A stretch of DNA of 64,000 bases from Serratia symbiotica (GCA_011754105.1 JAAKDF010000004.1:32141-96140); one strand, 5' to 3'. Counted from the first letter of the stretch, positions 1 to 10,036 are shown. Notes: a model not told the origin generated them from the sequence alone. Numbers and translations are program-made.

Positions 1-450
1 CACCACTGCAGCGATGAAAAAAGTTGCCAGGCTGAACTCGCCTAAATCAGCAGCATTGGTCAGTGGTGCTGACGGTGCTCTGTATAAGTGATATTTACTG
101 TAACATAACCTGTCCAACCAAGCAACAGAACATTACCCGTTTTATCATGATGGCGCGCAAATCGATTAACGTTTCCAAATAAGTGCCAGCCAAAAACACC
201 CTGATCATGTCTGCTGGCTAGCAGCCCGATGCATTGGTTGAAGCATTATTGGTGTTGCGAGATAACGATATCATCATTACAAAGTTAGAATCCCGGCCAA
301 TTAATGGCAACTCTTGGAAAGAGATATTTTATATTGATGTACAAGCTACACTTACATTCCTAGGCAATGCAGAAATCGCTACAGGATTTGGTGCCTATTA
401 TCTGCTCGCTAAAGGTCTTGGGCTGTTACCTAAGGGATAACTTGGTGCCA
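1..450 (+). pseudogene. pheA: pheA remnant (chorismate mutase/prephenate dehydratase, C-terminal part)
   Basis: This is the 3' part of pheA, cut by the window start. Translation of the plus strand gives stretches matching the prephenate dehydratase and ACT domains of PheA: an NQQQN-like segment with ITRFI near 120-145, ALLVLRDNDIIITKLESRP near 243-300 (the allosteric ESRP motif) and YIDVQA near 330. In-frame stops occur at about 89 and 178, and the last codons (normally KVLGCYPSEN) are frameshifted. Intact PheA makes phenylpyruvate for phenylalanine. In E. coli it lies convergent to tyrA-aroF, as here. The gene is clearly non-functional. Confidence 0.88.
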
Positions 451-513
451 GTCAAACCGTCATAAAAATGGGGGATTGCCACACCATGTTGTTTTAATGT
501 TACTTCATGTTAC

Positions 514-1538
514 TTACGGCTGTCGTTAATCTGCCGCAATAATGTGCGGCTCTCCAGCAAGAAGCGCTGAGCGTACATGCGCTAACCAGAGCGCCACTTT
601 TTGGAAACTTTCAATAAAAGCCTGCTTGTTATTATGCTCTAGCAACTTTATCACCGCACCGAAATGCTGATAGTAACGTTTAATTAGCGCGATATTCTAT
701 TCCAAAGACATGATGATGTCAGCGTAGAGTTTGCGGATATTGCGCAAACAGTTGGCTAAATAATCGCCAGTTCCAAGCGATAAATCGATGAAAAAAGTGC
801 CAGCCGTTGTTCCAACTGAACATTTTCTTCCGCCAAATGTAACCCGTAGGTAAAGGTAATAAAATGGCGTAACGATTAGATAAATAACATATTCTGGTCA
901 TGTTCCAGCGTACTGTTGCGGTGTAAATACGCGCAACACACTTGCATTTGCTCCAAAAACTACTGATAAGCTTCTGGCTGGCGCTTATCGCAATAGACTA
1001 CCACCTTACCGATTCCAGATTTACTAGAATACAGTCGTCCGGCAGAGCAGTCAGACGACTAGTCACCTGTTCGGTGACATGAATAGGCACACTAACGATC
1101 AGCATGTCGGCACTCGTTAGAAATTGCTCCGCCAGCGGCCAGTCTCCTTATCCAGCACCTTAACCTGATAACCGGACAACGTCAGCAGACGGTTAAATAT
1201 CCGCCCTATATCTAACCATTGCCGCCAATAATGATGATAGGACGCAGTTTAGGGCGCAGTTTTTTAAAGCCTTTGTCATTTTCACTGAAATAAGACTCTC
1301 TAATCACCCGGCGCAACACGTCTTCGATCAGATCCGGCGGCACCCCAAGATTTTCCGCTTTTTTACGGCTTGATGCCAGCATCTCTGCTTCACGTTCAGG
1401 CACATATATCGGCAACCCATGACAGCTTTTTACTTCACCCACTTCCGCCACTAGATGCAAGCGCTTCGCCAACAACTCCAGTAGTGATTTATCTATCTCA
1501 TCGATTTGATCGCGCAACGCGGTTAGTTCAGCCAGCAT
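514..1538 (-). pseudogene. tyrA: tyrA, decayed; intact N-terminal chorismate mutase domain, dead prephenate dehydrogenase domain
   Basis: TyrA is the bifunctional chorismate mutase/prephenate dehydrogenase of tyrosine synthesis. The first 108 codons (1212-1538) are open. They begin MLAELTALRDQIDEIDK and cover the AroQ-type mutase helices (LLAKRLHLVAEVGEVK, PEREAEML). The frame stops just after IIIIGGNG, where the NAD-binding glycine motif begins. Downstream DNA still matches the dehydrogenase in shifting frames (VKVLDKED, SADMLIVSVPIHVTEQV, and HLAEENVQLEQ-like pieces near 800-860) and reaches a stop equivalent to the family C-terminus at 514-516. It lies 6 bases after aroF, the normal aroF-tyrA operon. 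Dehydrogenase activity must be lost; the mutase domain alone could in principle still fold. Confidence 0.85.
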
Positions 1539-1544
1539 AACTCT

Positions 1545-2618
1545 CTACTCCCCAATGCGAGCCGTCAGCACAGCGCCAAGTTCCCTGTGCATATGGCGCA
1601 GCAGGGTCTCGGTGCTCTCCCAGTTAATGCATGCGTCGGTGACAGAAATACCATAACGCATATTTGTAAGCGGTTGTTCAGAAGATTGGTTGCCTTCATG
1701 CAGGTGGCTTTCCAGCATGATGCCAGTGATGGAGCGGTTACCCGCTTTGATTTGCTCAATCACCGACTCGGCAACCGTCCACTGACGACGATAATCTTTA
1801 TTCGAGTTGCCATGGCTGCAATCTATCATCAATGATGGATTGATTCTTGCCTTCCGCATCTGATTTTCACAGGCGGCGACTTCTTGAGCACTGTAGTTTG
1901 GCGTTTTGCCACCGCGCAAGATCACATGACCATCCGGGTTTCCCTGGGTTTGCAGCAGGCATACTTGACCTGCCTGGTTAATACCAACAAAACGGTGTGG
2001 TATAGCTGCGGCACGAATGGCATTAATGGCGTTTCTCAGGCTACCGTCTGTGCTATTTTTGAAGCCTACTGGCATCGACAGACCCGAAGCCATCTCACGG
2101 TGCGTCTGTGATTCTGTGATGCGCGCACCAATCGCCGACCAACTGAACAGGTCTCCCAGGTATTGGGGGCTGTTCGGATCCAACGCTTCGGTAGCCAGCG
2201 GCAACCCCTTACCCACCAAACCCAGCAGCAGGCGACGCGCTATGTGCAAACCAGCTTCAACATCAAACGAACCATCCATGTACGGATCGTTGATCAGGCC
2301 CTTCCACCCAACAGTGGTTCTGGGCTTTTCAAAATAGACACGCATAACGATAAATAGCTGATCGCTCAATTCAGCCGATAGTTTTTTCAAATGACGCGCG
2401 TAATGCAGTGCCGCATCCGGATCGTGGATGGAACAAGGCCCACATACCACCAGCAGGCGGTGATCGCGCCCCTGCAAAATATCAGCGATGGTCTTGCGGG
2501 CGCTGGCAATTTTATTTTCATCATTGATGCTGATCGGAAATTGATTTTTCAGTTCTTCCGGCTTGATCAAGACTTTTTCTGCACGAATATGTACATTATT
2601 GCGTCCGTATTTTTGCAT
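1545..2618 (-). CDS. aroF: 3-deoxy-D-arabino-heptulosonate-7-phosphate synthase, tyrosine-sensitive type
   Basis: The 357-residue protein matches E. coli AroF (356 aa) end to end. It condenses phosphoenolpyruvate with erythrose-4-phosphate, the first step of the shikimate pathway, in the cytoplasm. Visible family motifs are VVCGPCSIHDP (residues 57-67, with a metal-ligand cysteine), FEKPRTTVGWKG (about 95-106), GARITESQTHRE, and DCSHGNSNKDYRRQ near residue 265. The N-terminal NNVHI includes the Asn linked to tyrosine feedback in AroF, which is why I choose AroF over AroG or AroH. It is intact although its operon partner tyrA is dead, so carbon can still enter the pathway toward chorismate. 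Confidence 0.95.
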   Translation of the reverse strand: MQKYGRNNVHIRAEKVLIKPEELKNQFPISINDENKIASARKTIADILQGRDHRLLVVCGPCSIHDPDAALHYARHLKKLSAELSDQLFIVMRVYFEKPRTTVGWKGLINDPYMDGSFDVEAGLHIARRLLLGLVGKGLPLATEALDPNSPQYLGDLFSWSAIGARITESQTHREMASGLSMPVGFKNSTDGSLRNAINAIRAAAIPHRFVGINQAGQVCLLQTQGNPDGHVILRGGKTPNYSAQEVAACENQMRKARINPSLMIDCSHGNSNKDYRRQWTVAESVIEQIKAGNRSITGIMLESHLHEGNQSSEQPLTNMRYGISVTDACINWESTETLLRHMHRELGAVLTARIGE

Positions 2619-2694
2619 GATTCTATTCCTGTCTTTTGCCTTTTTGCATTAAAATGGAACATTGAGCATTTTATTTTTCTAGCTTACCATTATG

Positions 2695-2735
2695 TGTAAA
2701 GATTTAAATCCAAAATATGTAAATAAAGTATTACT
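2695..2735 (-). promoter_or_regulatory. possible degenerate TyrR-type boxes upstream of aroF
   Basis: Two TGTAAA half-sites (2695-2700 and 2718-2723) lie 80-115 bases upstream of the aroF start. Each is followed six bases later by a poor match to the TTTACA half-site (ATTACT at 2730-2735 for the second). TyrR regulates aroF-tyrA in E. coli through such boxes. The match is weak and the DNA is AT-rich, so this is only suggestive. Confidence 0.25.
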
Positions 2736-3012
2736 TCAACGCATTAAGAAAAGCTAAGAGATGCAAGCAGAAAAAGCACTGACAATTAGTTAATGACGCA
2801 AATCTTTCTCAACCAACATAAATACTTAAAGGTGAAAACAGTTATGTACATAAAATTTTATGGCAGAATCCCTAATTGCAATTGGAAGCAAAAATCAGTC
2901 ACAATACCTAATAAAAGCTTTGGAGTGCTAAGCATACTATGCTGTCAGCGGGGATTAATTAATTAGAATAAGAGCTAATAAATGAGGTTTTTAAATTAAG
3001 CTTACTCAGTTC
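2736..3012. other. non-coding region between aroF and ydiY
   Basis: The 2619-3084 interval separates the divergent aroF and ydiY genes. Apart from the candidate TyrR half-sites and a ydiY promoter it shows no recognisable gene remnant on either strand. E. coli carries other genes near here (the yfi group), so it may be erased coding DNA, but I see no surviving motif. Confidence 0.4.
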
Positions 3013-3041
3013 TTTTTGTTACTATGGCAATCTGATATAAT
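3013..3041 (+). promoter_or_regulatory. candidate sigma-70 promoter for ydiY
   Basis: A perfect TATAAT at 3036-3041 is preceded at 17 bases by a weak -35 (TTTTTG, 3013-3018), about 45 bases upstream of the ydiY ATG. The position is plausible; the call rests on sequence alone. Confidence 0.4.
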
Positions 3042-3084
3042 TGGTCTCTATCACCAATAACCTTTTTAAGAATCTGGATCTAGA

Positions 3085-3855
3085 ATGCCTTCTTCATATA
3101 TTCGCAGTACAATTCAGCTGTTTATCTGCTGCCTGGCAACTTTTACCAGTACTTTAGCCCTTGCCGACAATACACTTTTTACTGCGATGGACGACCCGGC
3201 CAACGCCCAAAAACCATTCGAAGGTAACTTCCAAGCCGGTTACAACGCCCAGTCTGGTAACTCGCAAAACTCCAGGCTGCTAGCCAGAACCAACATGACT
3301 TGGTTCGATAATGATGCAGCCTACAGCTTGTGGGGGTCAGCCAACAATGCTACTTCCTCCAACGTACGCTCGTCTGAAAAATACCAGGCAGGCGTCCGTA
3401 CCCGTTATAACCTGAATGATCTCTACTACTTGTTTGGCCAAGCTAGTTGGCTGAGCGACCGTTTTAATGGTTATGATTCGAGCTCCATACTAACACTAAC
3501 CAGCGGTTACGGTCATCAGATCTTGAATGGGCCAGTCAGCGACCTGCGAGTGGAATTTGGTCCCGGTGTGCGTTACGATAAATATCATGGCAGAGGGCGT
3601 TCCACAAAAGCACTGGCCTATGGCGCAGCAAACTACTCATATCAACTGACCGACAGCACTAAAATCACTCAGGGTATTTCTGCGCTGATAAACGAAGCTA
3701 TCACACTAAACTCGGAAACCGCCCTGAACGTGGCGATCAACGAAAAATTATCACTGCGCGTGGCCTACACCTTAACTTATAATCGTAAACCAACAGTATT
3801 AGCTCCTAAGAGTACCGACACTACAACCTCTGTTACGCTGGTCTACGGACTATAA
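3085..3855 (+). CDS. ydiY: YdiY-type outer-membrane beta-barrel protein (DUF481)
   Basis: The 256-residue protein has a signal peptide (hydrophobic residues about 10-25, probable cleavage after ALA in TLALADN). It then follows the YdiY/DUF481 pattern: FTAMDDPANAQKPFEGN, GYNAQSGNS, SSEKYQAGVRTRYNL, YLFGQASWLSDRFNGYD, FGPGVRYDKY, LNSETALNVAIN, and alternating residues ending in an aromatic-Gly-Leu C-terminus typical of outer-membrane barrels. Its biochemical role is not established in the family. Length is close to E. coli YdiY (252 aa). It stands alone with its own promoter, convergent with the rplS operon, and appears intact. Confidence 0.82.
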   Translation: MPSSYIRSTIQLFICCLATFTSTLALADNTLFTAMDDPANAQKPFEGNFQAGYNAQSGNSQNSRLLARTNMTWFDNDAAYSLWGSANNATSSNVRSSEKYQAGVRTRYNLNDLYYLFGQASWLSDRFNGYDSSSILTLTSGYGHQILNGPVSDLRVEFGPGVRYDKYHGRGRSTKALAYGAANYSYQLTDSTKITQGISALINEAITLNSETALNVAINEKLSLRVAYTLTYNRKPTVLAPKSTDTTTSVTLVYGL

Positions 3856-4062
3856 TCTCTGCTACCCATACCAATCGGTTCATATCATGCATAAAGGCTT
3901 ATGATGTATTAGGGCCGCATATTTGGTGAAGGTAGAATTTGCTGCCTCGGTAGGAACGGCGACAACGAGGTGTTACGAAAGCTTCTTCCTGAAGCTGGAT
4001 GAGAAGGGTATGAGCAATAGGATGAGAAAAAGAATTAGGATTCACGCTAAAATGTGATAAAC

Positions 4063-4095
4063 TAAAAAAGGCCTACTAAAAAGGTAGGCCTTTGA
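4063..4095 (-). terminator. Rho-independent terminator after rplS (probably bidirectional)
   Basis: A GC-containing hairpin (AAAGGCCTACC paired with GTAGGCCTTT around a TTTTTA loop) is followed on the minus strand by a run of T. It lies about 35 bases beyond the rplS stop. The plus-strand side also has a short T run, so it may also end ydiY transcripts. Confidence 0.8.
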
Positions 4096-4130
4096 TAATT
4101 ATAATTTTTATATACAGTGTTAGCTGCGTC

Positions 4131-4478
4131 CTAGTTAAGACGCTCTTTGATACGAGCCGCCTTACCAGTACGCCTACGCAGGTAGTACAGTTTGGCTTGT
4201 CGAACGGCACCACGACGCTTAATAGTAATACTGTCTATTACTGGTGAGTGAGTCTGAAATACTCGCTCAACACCTTCGCCGTTGGAAATCTTACGCACAG
4301 TGAATGCAGAATTCAGACAGCGGCTACGGATAGCGATAACCACGCCCTCGAATGCCTGCAAACGTTTTTTGCTACCTTCAACGACCCATACCCTAACGTC
4401 CACGGAGTCACCTGGACGGAATGCGGGCACGTCTTGCTTCATCTGCTCTTGTTCAATTTGCTTAATAAGGTTGCTCAT
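4131..4478 (-). CDS. rplS: 50S ribosomal protein L19
   Basis: The 115-residue product equals the length of E. coli L19, with the hallmark [20 protein letters not shown] near residues 21-40 and the C-terminal [18 protein letters not shown]19 sits at the 30S-50S interface of the large subunit. It is the last gene of the rpsP-rimM-trmD-rplS operon, 56 bases after trmD, and is followed by a hairpin terminator. Intact. Confidence 0.97.
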   Translation of the reverse strand: MSNLIKQIEQEQMKQDVPAFRPGDSVDVRVWVVEGSKKRLQAFEGVVIAIRSRCLNSAFTVRKISNGEGVERVFQTHSPVIDSITIKRRGAVRQAKLYYLRRRTGKAARIKERLN

Positions 4479-4534
4479 AATATTTTCTTACCCTAGGTAA
4501 ACTGATATATCGGTTTCGCCTGATGTCAGACGTT

Positions 4535-5293
4535 CTATTCATACTCCTGTTGTCTAGTAAGATGCTCCAGTTGGAACTCAGCCAGCAACATCGCTTGCTC
4601 GTCAGTCAGATCTAGGCATTCTAGAAGGTCAGGTCTTCTAAGCCAGGTACGGCCCAGCGACTGTTTTAAGCGCCAGCGACGTATCTCAACATGGTTACCC
4701 GACAGCAGAACCGGCGGAACTTCCATCCCTACCAGCACCTCTGGGCGGGTATAGTGCGGGCAGTCTAGTAATCCGTCAGCGAAGGAGTCTTCCTCTCCAG
4801 AGGCCCGATGCCCCAGTACACCCGGTATAAAACGGGCGACTGAATCAATCAGGGTCATTGCTGGCAATTCCCCACCGCTGAGTACGTAATCGCCGATTGA
4901 CCATTCTTCATCAATTTCGGTTTGGATCACGCGCTCATCTATCCCTTCGTAGCGACCACACACTAGAATCATCTTCTGATTGGCCGCTAGTTCGCACACG
5001 CCGGTTTGATCTAACTTGCGCCCCTGAGGCGACAGATAAATCACTTTTGCGCCCTTGCCTGATGCTGTTTTTGCGGCATCAATGGCTTCCCGCAAGGGTT
5101 GTACCATCATCAGCATCCCAGGGCCACCGCCGTATGGGCGATCATCCACGGTACGATGCCGGTCGTAGGTAAAATCACGCAAATTCCAGCACTGCACACT
5201 CAGCAGGCCACTTTTTACTGCTCGGCCAGTCACACCGTAATCAGTGATTGCGCGAAACATTTCTGGAAATAGGCTTATAATAATAATAAACAC
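4535..5293 (-). CDS. trmD: tRNA (guanine-N1)-methyltransferase TrmD
   Basis: TrmD methylates G37 next to the anticodon using S-adenosylmethionine, which prevents +1 frameshifting. The 252-residue product (E. coli 255) shows the SPOUT knot region: [14 protein letters not shown] (about 54-67), [24 protein letters not shown], and [19 protein letters not shown] around 130-150 that contributes the SAM pocket and catalytic Asp. The C-terminal tRNA-binding domain ([15 protein letters not shown]) is present. Third gene of the rpsP operon. Intact. Confidence 0.96.
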   Translation of the reverse strand: MFIIIISLFPEMFRAITDYGVTGRAVKSGLLSVQCWNLRDFTYDRHRTVDDRPYGGGPGMLMMVQPLREAIDAAKTASGKGAKVIYLSPQGRKLDQTGVCELAANQKMILVCGRYEGIDERVIQTEIDEEWSIGDYVLSGGELPAMTLIDSVARFIPGVLGHRASGEEDSFADGLLDCPHYTRPEVLVGMEVPPVLLSGNHVEIRRWRLKQSLGRTWLRRPDLLECLDLTDEQAMLLAEFQLEHLTRQQEYE

Positions 5294-5345
5294 TAGCCAA
5301 TCCCCATACTGTTACTCCACTTGCTTCGACCTTGTGATCCAGAGG

Positions 5346-5903
5346 TCAAAAATTCGGGTCCCAATCTGCTTTAATCATTCGAGCAGTTAGGTTGACTTTC
5401 TTGATAACCTGCCCGAGAAGAAACGGAACTAGCCGCTCCTTCATGCCGAACGCATCTTTAAGGTTCGCTTTGACAACCATCACATCATTAGAACCGGTTT
5501 CCATAATATCGATGACTTTACCCAGTTCATAACCGGTGGTGGTGACTACCTGGCAGCTCATTAAGTCTTTCCAGTAATAATCATCCCTCTCCAGCGGAGG
5601 CAGTTGCTTAGAATCTACGATGATCTTACAGTGAGTCAGCACACTCGCTGACTCACGATCGTTAATACCTTTTATCTTAATGATAAAATCCTGACTGTGG
5701 TGTTTCCAGTCTTCTAACTCGACAAAATGCCACTGATTGACCTGCTGGATAAGCCAAGGCTGATAGTCGAAAATACTTTCGGCGTTTTCGGTGGATGAGA
5801 ACACTTTGAGCCAACCACGGATGCCGTAGGCAGACCTCATTTTACCGAGTATAATCGGTTGTTTAGGTGCTACCGGTTTAAGTTGTTTGCTTATTGTCAC
5901 CAC
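5346..5903 (-). CDS. rimM: 16S rRNA processing protein RimM
   Basis: RimM binds S19 and helps mature the 3' domain of 16S rRNA during 30S assembly. The 185-residue product (E. coli 182) has the N-terminal RimM barrel ([21 protein letters not shown], about 20-40) and the C-terminal PRC-like barrel ([26 protein letters not shown]). It starts 9 bases after the rpsP stop. Some normally conserved positions are replaced (for example the PRC-barrel E(R)LIPF region reads [10 protein letters not shown]), in line with relaxed selection, but the frame is whole. Confidence 0.94.
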   Translation of the reverse strand: MVTISKQLKPVAPKQPIILGKMRSAYGIRGWLKVFSSTENAESIFDYQPWLIQQVNQWHFVELEDWKHHSQDFIIKIKGINDRESASVLTHCKIIVDSKQLPPLERDDYYWKDLMSCQVVTTTGYELGKVIDIMETGSNDVMVVKANLKDAFGMKERLVPFLLGQVIKKVNLTARMIKADWDPNF

Positions 5904-5912
5904 CGTGACAGA

Positions 5913-6161
5913 TTACGCTGCTTTCTTAGCGTCTTTGACCAGCGCGTGAACGCGATCAGAGACGGTTGCACCCAGGCCGATCCAATGTTCGATACGATCC
6001 AGATCCAGACGCAGGGTTTCGGCCTTACCAGTTGCTATCGGGTTGAAGAAGCCTAAGCGCTCAATGAAACGACCATCACGCGCATTGCGACTGTCGGTCA
6101 CTACTACTTGATAGAACGGACGCTTTTTTGCGCCGCCACGTGCTAAACGAATTGTTACCAT
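5913..6161 (-). CDS. rpsP: 30S ribosomal protein S16
   Basis: The 82-residue product has the same length as E. coli S16 and begins [20 protein letters not shown], the family signature, then [19 protein letters not shown]. It is the first gene of the rpsP-rimM-trmD-rplS operon and is preceded by a purine-rich ribosome-binding site on the minus strand just upstream of the ATG. Intact. Confidence 0.97.
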   Translation of the reverse strand: MVTIRLARGGAKKRPFYQVVVTDSRNARDGRFIERLGFFNPIATGKAETLRLDLDRIEHWIGLGATVSDRVHALVKDAKKAA

Positions 6162-6379
6162 AACATCCTCTTTAAGTGAATAAAACAGCTGGGTCCCATT
6201 AAGGGTGGAGTGGGCACGGTTGCAATATAAAAAGCCCGAGAATTCTACTTATTTTGTCGCAAAAAGCAATCTAGTGCGTAAATCGCACAGGGCAATTTTA
6301 GCAGCTAATCAAGCTACAGGCGGTTTTCAGCGCGAGAAGCTAATGCTGAATGCGCTCGCTTTTGGCGGGCAGATACCTG

Positions 6380-7741
6380 TTAGCGGCCAGGAAAGCCCTG
6401 CATCATCATACCCTTAATCCCACGCATCATCTTAACCATACCGCTTTTTTTCATCTTCTTTATCATGCGTTGCATTTCGTTAAACTGCTTAAGCAAACGG
6501 TTAACATCCTGCACCTGCACGCCTGAACCCATTGCGATGCGGCGCTTACGCGAACCTTTGATGATTTCCGGCTTAGCACGTTCTTTTATCGTCATCGAAT
6601 TGATAATTGCTTCCATGTGCAGCAAAACTGTGTCGTCCATCTGCGACTTAACGTTTTCCGGCAGTTGACCGGCACCGGGCAGTTTGCTCAGCATGCTGGC
6701 CATACCGCCCATGTTGCGCATCTGCTTGAGTTGATCTAAGAAGTCAGTCAAGTCAAAAACATCACCCTTTTTTAACTTATTGGCCAGTTTCTCCGCCTGT
6801 TCACGATCAACTTTTCTTTCGATATCTTCGATCAGCGATAGCATATCGCCCATGCCCAGAATACGTGATGCCACGCGATCCGGATGAAACGGCTCCAGCG
6901 CATCGGTTTTCTCGCCCACGCCGAGGAACTTGATTGGCTTGCCGGTAATGTGGCGGATGGAAAGTGCTGCACCGCCGCGCGCATCACCATCAACTTTGGT
7001 TAGCACCACGCCAGTCAGAGGCAGATCTTCATTAAAGGCTTTTGCGGTATTGGCGGCATCCTGACCAGTCATGGCGTCAACCACAAACAGGGTTTCTACC
7101 GGATTGATCGCTGCGTGTACCTGCCTGATTTCGTCCATCATCGCTTTGTCAACATGCAAACGGCCGGCTGTATCGACGATTAACACATCGTAAAATTTTA
7201 ATTTGGCCTGTTGCAGCGCGAGGGTAACGATATCCAGAGGTTTTTCTTTAACCTCGGAGGGAAAGAAATCAATGCCAATACCTTCTGCCAGTACTTCTAA
7301 TTGCTTGATTGCCGCAGGGCGATAAACGTCTGCAGACACCACCAGAACTTTTTTCTTATGTTTTTCTTTTAGAAACTTGCCAATCTTGGCTGCGCTTGTG
7401 GTTTTACCGGCACCTTGCAGACCAGCCACCAGCACCACCGCTGGTGGCTGGGCCGCCAGATTCAGCTCGGTGTTCACTTCGCCCATCGCAGCAATCAGCT
7501 TACTCTTGACGATCTTGACGAACTCTTGCCCCGGTGTCAGGCTTTTGTTGACTTCATGGCCGACGGCGCTTTCTTTTACACGATTAATAAAGTCACGAAC
7601 CACTGGTAGCGCCACATCTGCTTCTAGCAGCGCCATGCGCACTTCACGCAGGGTTTCCTTTATATTCTCTTCGGTTAGCCTCCCACGGCCGCTAATACTG
7701 CGCAATGTGCGCGACAATCGATCGGTTAAATTTTCAAACAT
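6380..7741 (-). CDS. ffh: signal recognition particle protein Ffh
   Basis: Ffh is the GTPase of the signal recognition particle that targets inner-membrane proteins with 4.5S RNA and FtsY. The 453 residues equal the E. coli length. Order: N domain (1-90), G domain with GLQGAGKTTSAAKIG (about 107-121), DTAGRLHVD, TKVDGDARGGAALS and GVGEKTDALEPFHP, then the methionine-rich M domain (GSRKRRIAMGSG, MIKKMKKSGMVKMMRGIKGMM). It is transcribed in the same direction as rpsP, 218 bases upstream of it. Intact. Confidence 0.97.
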   Translation of the reverse strand: MFENLTDRLSRTLRSISGRGRLTEENIKETLREVRMALLEADVALPVVRDFINRVKESAVGHEVNKSLTPGQEFVKIVKSKLIAAMGEVNTELNLAAQPPAVVLVAGLQGAGKTTSAAKIGKFLKEKHKKKVLVVSADVYRPAAIKQLEVLAEGIGIDFFPSEVKEKPLDIVTLALQQAKLKFYDVLIVDTAGRLHVDKAMMDEIRQVHAAINPVETLFVVDAMTGQDAANTAKAFNEDLPLTGVVLTKVDGDARGGAALSIRHITGKPIKFLGVGEKTDALEPFHPDRVASRILGMGDMLSLIEDIERKVDREQAEKLANKLKKGDVFDLTDFLDQLKQMRNMGGMASMLSKLPGAGQLPENVKSQMDDTVLLHMEAIINSMTIKERAKPEIIKGSRKRRIAMGSGVQVQDVNRLLKQFNEMQRMIKKMKKSGMVKMMRGIKGMMMQGFPGR

Positions 7742-7910
7742 CGTCTCATGCTCAACGTCTAATGACAGGCCGCACTAGCGGCATAATTACTGCAATGATA
7801 ACACGAAGCACACAGGATCTCTGCATCAGCGTTGGAGATCGGTTGGAGTGCGGGGCGCGCAACGCTATACTGGTAATCAAATTAACCATACCAAAGCAAA
7901 ATTTAATGCT

Positions 7911-8702
7911 ATGCTAATTTTTTCCATTGTGGCTTTGATGGCCTACCTATTTAGCCTCGGACTGATCATCCCCAGCTTATTGCGAAGGAACAGCGCATAT
8001 CGTCGACTTGCTCTCTTCTCAGCACTAGTGGCACTGCTCTGCCATACTATCGCGCTACAGCAGCGCATTTTTAATGTCAGCACTGGGCAAAATCTCAGCC
8101 TGCTGAATATTGGTTCAATCGTTAGCTTAATCATCTGCTCGATGATGACCGTTGTCGCTTCCCGTGGTCGTGGCTGGTTCTTGTTGCCGATCGTCTACAG
8201 CTTTTCTATGATCAATCTGGCGTTTGCCAGTTTTATGCCCGGTGAGTTCATTACTCATTTGGAAGCCAGCCCGGAGTTGATGGCGCATATCAGCCTGGCG
8301 TTGTTCTCTTACGCCACACTGATTATCGCCATGTTGTATGCGTTACAACTTGCCTGGCTGGATTTTTTATTGAAAAAAAAGAAGCTGAACTTCAACGCCG
8401 ATATGCCGCCGCTGATGGTAATCGAACGCAAAATGTACAGCATAACCCAGGTCGGTGTGATGCTGTTGACGCTCGCACTATCCACTGGCCTGCTTTATAT
8501 GGATAACCTATTTAGCAAAGAGAACGTTCATAAAGCAGTGCTGTCGATTATTGCGTGGTTTGTGTACATCGTTCTGCTGTGGGGCCATTATCATGAAGGA
8601 TGGCGTGGTCGGCGCGTTGTATGGTTCGGCTTTGCAGGGGCCTTTTTGCTTACACTCGCCTACTTCGGTAGCCGTCTGATTCAGCAGGTCATGGTAGGTT
8701 AA
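7911..8702 (+). CDS. ypjD: YpjD, inner-membrane protein of the cytochrome c assembly (CcsA) superfamily
   Basis: A polytopic membrane protein of 263 residues, the length of E. coli YpjD. I choose the ATG at 7911 because the hydrophobic start (MLIFSIVALMAYLFSLGLI) aligns with YpjD there; an upstream ATG at 7848 would add 21 unrelated residues. Conserved features include GQNLSLLNIGSIVSL, ASRGRGWFLLP, FMPGEFITHLEASPELMAHI, ALQLAWLDF and the C-terminal LWGHYHEGWRGRRVVWF. The function is not established; the family resembles heme-handling CcsA proteins. It diverges from ffh, and its usual downstream partner corB is a pseudogene here. Confidence 0.88.
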   Translation: MLIFSIVALMAYLFSLGLIIPSLLRRNSAYRRLALFSALVALLCHTIALQQRIFNVSTGQNLSLLNIGSIVSLIICSMMTVVASRGRGWFLLPIVYSFSMINLAFASFMPGEFITHLEASPELMAHISLALFSYATLIIAMLYALQLAWLDFLLKKKKLNFNADMPPLMVIERKMYSITQVGVMLLTLALSTGLLYMDNLFSKENVHKAVLSIIAWFVYIVLLWGHYHEGWRGRRVVWFGFAGAFLLTLAYFGSRLIQQVMVG

Positions 8703-8746
8703 GTAGCCTGAGGCTATATTCCCCTAATAATATAAGAAATTTTGCA

Positions 8747-10005
8747 TTGGAGCACGGGTCAACAGGGACACTGATCATTATCATGATCACCATGATAGCG
8801 GTCTCCGCATATTTTGCAGCTTCCGAAATCTGCATGATGACGTTCAACCGTTACTGCCTCCGTCACTAGAGCCAAAAAGGGCAGCCAATCTGCCTGTCTG
8901 GTGAAAAAACTGCTGCAAAAGCCGGATCACTTGATCAGCCCGGTGCTGATCGGCAATAACTTGGTGAATATTCTCGCTTCAGCACTAGCGACTATTGTTT
9001 TCATGCGGTTGCATGGCGATCTTGTGGTAGCGATCTCCACCGGAGTGCTGACCTTTACTATATTGCTATTCGCTGAAGTGTTACCTTAAACCCTTCGCCG
9101 CACTCTATCTGGAACGCATCGCCTTCACCAGCAGCATTTTGCTTACTACATTGCAAAAGGGGATGTTCCTGCTAGTTTAGTTGCTTAACGGCATCACAAG
9201 CCTGGCGATGCGCCCGTTTGGCATCCATACCAACGTGCGCATCAGCGATGCTGTCAGTAAAGATGAGGTGCGCACCATCGTGAATGAATCCTAATCGCAG
9301 ATTTCACGATGCAATCAGGACATGCTGATGTCAGTGCTGGATCTGGAAAAGGTGACAGATGACGCCATCATGGTACCGCGCAATGAGATCATCGATATCA
9401 ATGTCAACAGCAACTGGAAGTCGATCATGCGCCAACTCACCTATTCACCGCCTGGGCCGTATCGTGCTGTACCGCAGCACGATGGATGATTCTATTGGCA
9501 TGCTGCTGCGGGTGCGCGAAGTTTACAGCATAATGACTGAGAAAAATAATTCAATAAATAAAATCTGCTAACGCGCCGCCTATAAGATATATTTTATACC
9601 CAAAAGCACGCCGCTTAATTTACAGTTGGTAAAATTCCAGCGCAACAAGGAGAAGGTCGGCATCGTGGTCGACGAGTACGGTGATATTTAGGGGCTGGTG
9701 ACGGTAGAGGATATCCTTGAAGAAATAGTCGGCGATTTCACCACCTCAATGTCGCCAACGCTGGCGTAAGATGTCAACCCATAGAGCGACGGCTCGGTAT
9801 TGATCGACGGCAACGCCAACGTAAGTGAGCTGAATAAGGCGTTCAAATCGAAGCGCGCACCATCAACGGCATGCTGCTAGAAGAGTTGGAATAGATCCCG
9901 AAAATCGGCACCCAGGTGCGCATAAGTCACTACGAGATGGAGATCAGCGACGTGCAGGATAATATAATCAAACAGGTGCGTGTGACGCTGATCAATCCAC
10001 TTTAA
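8747..10005 (+). pseudogene. corB: corB (yfjD), decayed CBS-domain/CNNM-type membrane protein
   Basis: The whole CorB reading frame is recognisable but broken. From a TTG at 8747 it reads LEHGSTGTLIIIMI and SAYFAASEICMMTFNRY, then a stop. Later pieces match in other frames: LISPVLIGNNLVNILASALATIV (about 8930-9000), FAEVLP, SQISRCNQDMLMSVLDLEKV, IVLYRSTMDDSIGMLLRVREV, LVKFQRNKEKVGIVVDEYGD, VTVEDILEEIVGDFTT, and DVQDNIIKQV. The frame ends at a stop at 10003-10005 equivalent to the family end. CorB is implicated in magnesium and cobalt handling. It follows ypjD, the enterobacterial order. Confidence 0.85.
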
Positions 10006-10036
10006 GTCAGTGTGAAAGCCACTTACCCGCAGTGAT

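Noticed and set aside
2695..2712. first TGTAAA as a strong TyrR box
   Set aside because: The second half-site matches only three of six positions; kept only as part of a low-confidence regulatory entry.
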